DNA of 64,000 bases from Lysinibacillus fusiformis (GTDB lineage Bacteria > Bacillota > Bacilli > Bacillales_A > Planococcaceae), in NCBI RefSeq assembly GCF_002845985.1, contig NZ_PDFK01000001.1, forward strand, positions 992,001 to 1,056,000. The letters are read 5' to 3'. Under the pieces are notes generated by a model. The model saw only the letters and a program-made list of their open reading frames with translations. It had not been told where the DNA came from and did not search any database. The position numbers and the translations under genes are program-made. Within the stretch, counting starts at the first letter, position 1; each line of letters opens with the position of its first letter. Below, piece by piece: positions 63,918 through 64,000 of this stretch.

Positions 63918-64000
63918 CGAGTATTCACCTTTCTTCCACGAGTATTCGCCTTCCTTCCGCGAGTATTCGCTTTCCTTCCGCGAGTATTCACTTTCCTTCC
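63918..64000. repeat. 21-bp tandem repeat running off the window end
   Basis: CGAGTATTC followed by RCYTTNCTTCC starts at 63918, 63939, 63960 and 63981, exactly 21 bp apart, with degenerate copies before 63918 (GCGAGAGTATTTGC near 63874). The array starts soon after the NERD gene stop, and its end is not in the window. Confidence 0.85.

Noticed and set aside
63874..64000. CRISPR array
   Set aside because: Units are contiguous 21-bp repeats with no unique spacers and no cas genes nearby.

Overview
The window looks like chromosomal DNA of a low-GC, spore-forming Bacillaceae member, most probably Lysinibacillus (sphaericus/fusiformis group). The strongest evidence is a 1,174-residue S-layer protein with three N-terminal SLH domains, close in length and architecture to L. 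sphaericus SlpC. It is accompanied by SecA2/SlaP, a TagO-TagA-flippase-CsaB cell-wall-polymer set and six further SLH-anchored enzymes. No rRNA, tRNA or CRISPR array was seen.

Layout. 0-6.3 kb: the 3' part of an LCP ligase, a decayed IS1182-type element, tagO, then the overlapping pair secA2-slaP. 6.4-11 kb: a LysM-NlpC/P60 hydrolase, brnQ, an S41 protease and a TetR regulator. 11-15.8 kb: proline catabolism (putB, rocA) around a PAS/AAA+/Fis regulator whose ATPase core is degenerate. 16-33.7 kb: a surface-protein island with SLH-glucosaminidase, SLH-amidase, NlpC/P60-SLH, SLH-CAP, a giant secreted protein of about 20 repeats, a membrane protein/HlyD-like adaptor pair, an NAGPA-SLH protein and a copper-amine-oxidase-N-domain protein. 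33.7-43.4 kb: an AT-rich accessory zone with a lipoprotein, a YiiX-like protein, tiny genes, several truncated or frameshifted genes, one intact IS1182-type element and one dead IS3/IS150-type element. 43.5-49.5 kb: slpC and a second SLH-glucosaminidase. 49.8-55.2 kb: an operon tagA-flippase-DUF5693-csaB. 55.2-64 kb: a minor flagellin with a sigma-D promoter, an IDEAL-domain protein, ywqB-ywqA (SWIM protein and SNF2 helicase), ssbB, ywpF, a NERD protein and a 21-bp tandem repeat running off the end.

How the parts fit. TagO and TagA start a secondary cell-wall polymer on undecaprenyl phosphate, the MVF-type flippase would export the intermediate, and CsaB adds the pyruvate ketal that SLH domains bind. 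The LCP protein is the sort of enzyme that attaches such polymers to peptidoglycan. SecA2 with SlaP exports S-layer proteins. SlpC and the SLH enzymes are the cargo held by that polymer. The window therefore carries almost a complete S-layer export, anchoring and remodelling kit. These roles come from family knowledge; only sequence, order and motifs are seen here.

Many automatic starts appear too long. I reset them to codons preceded by clear Shine-Dalgarno sequences, and four surface-protein genes then start with TTG.
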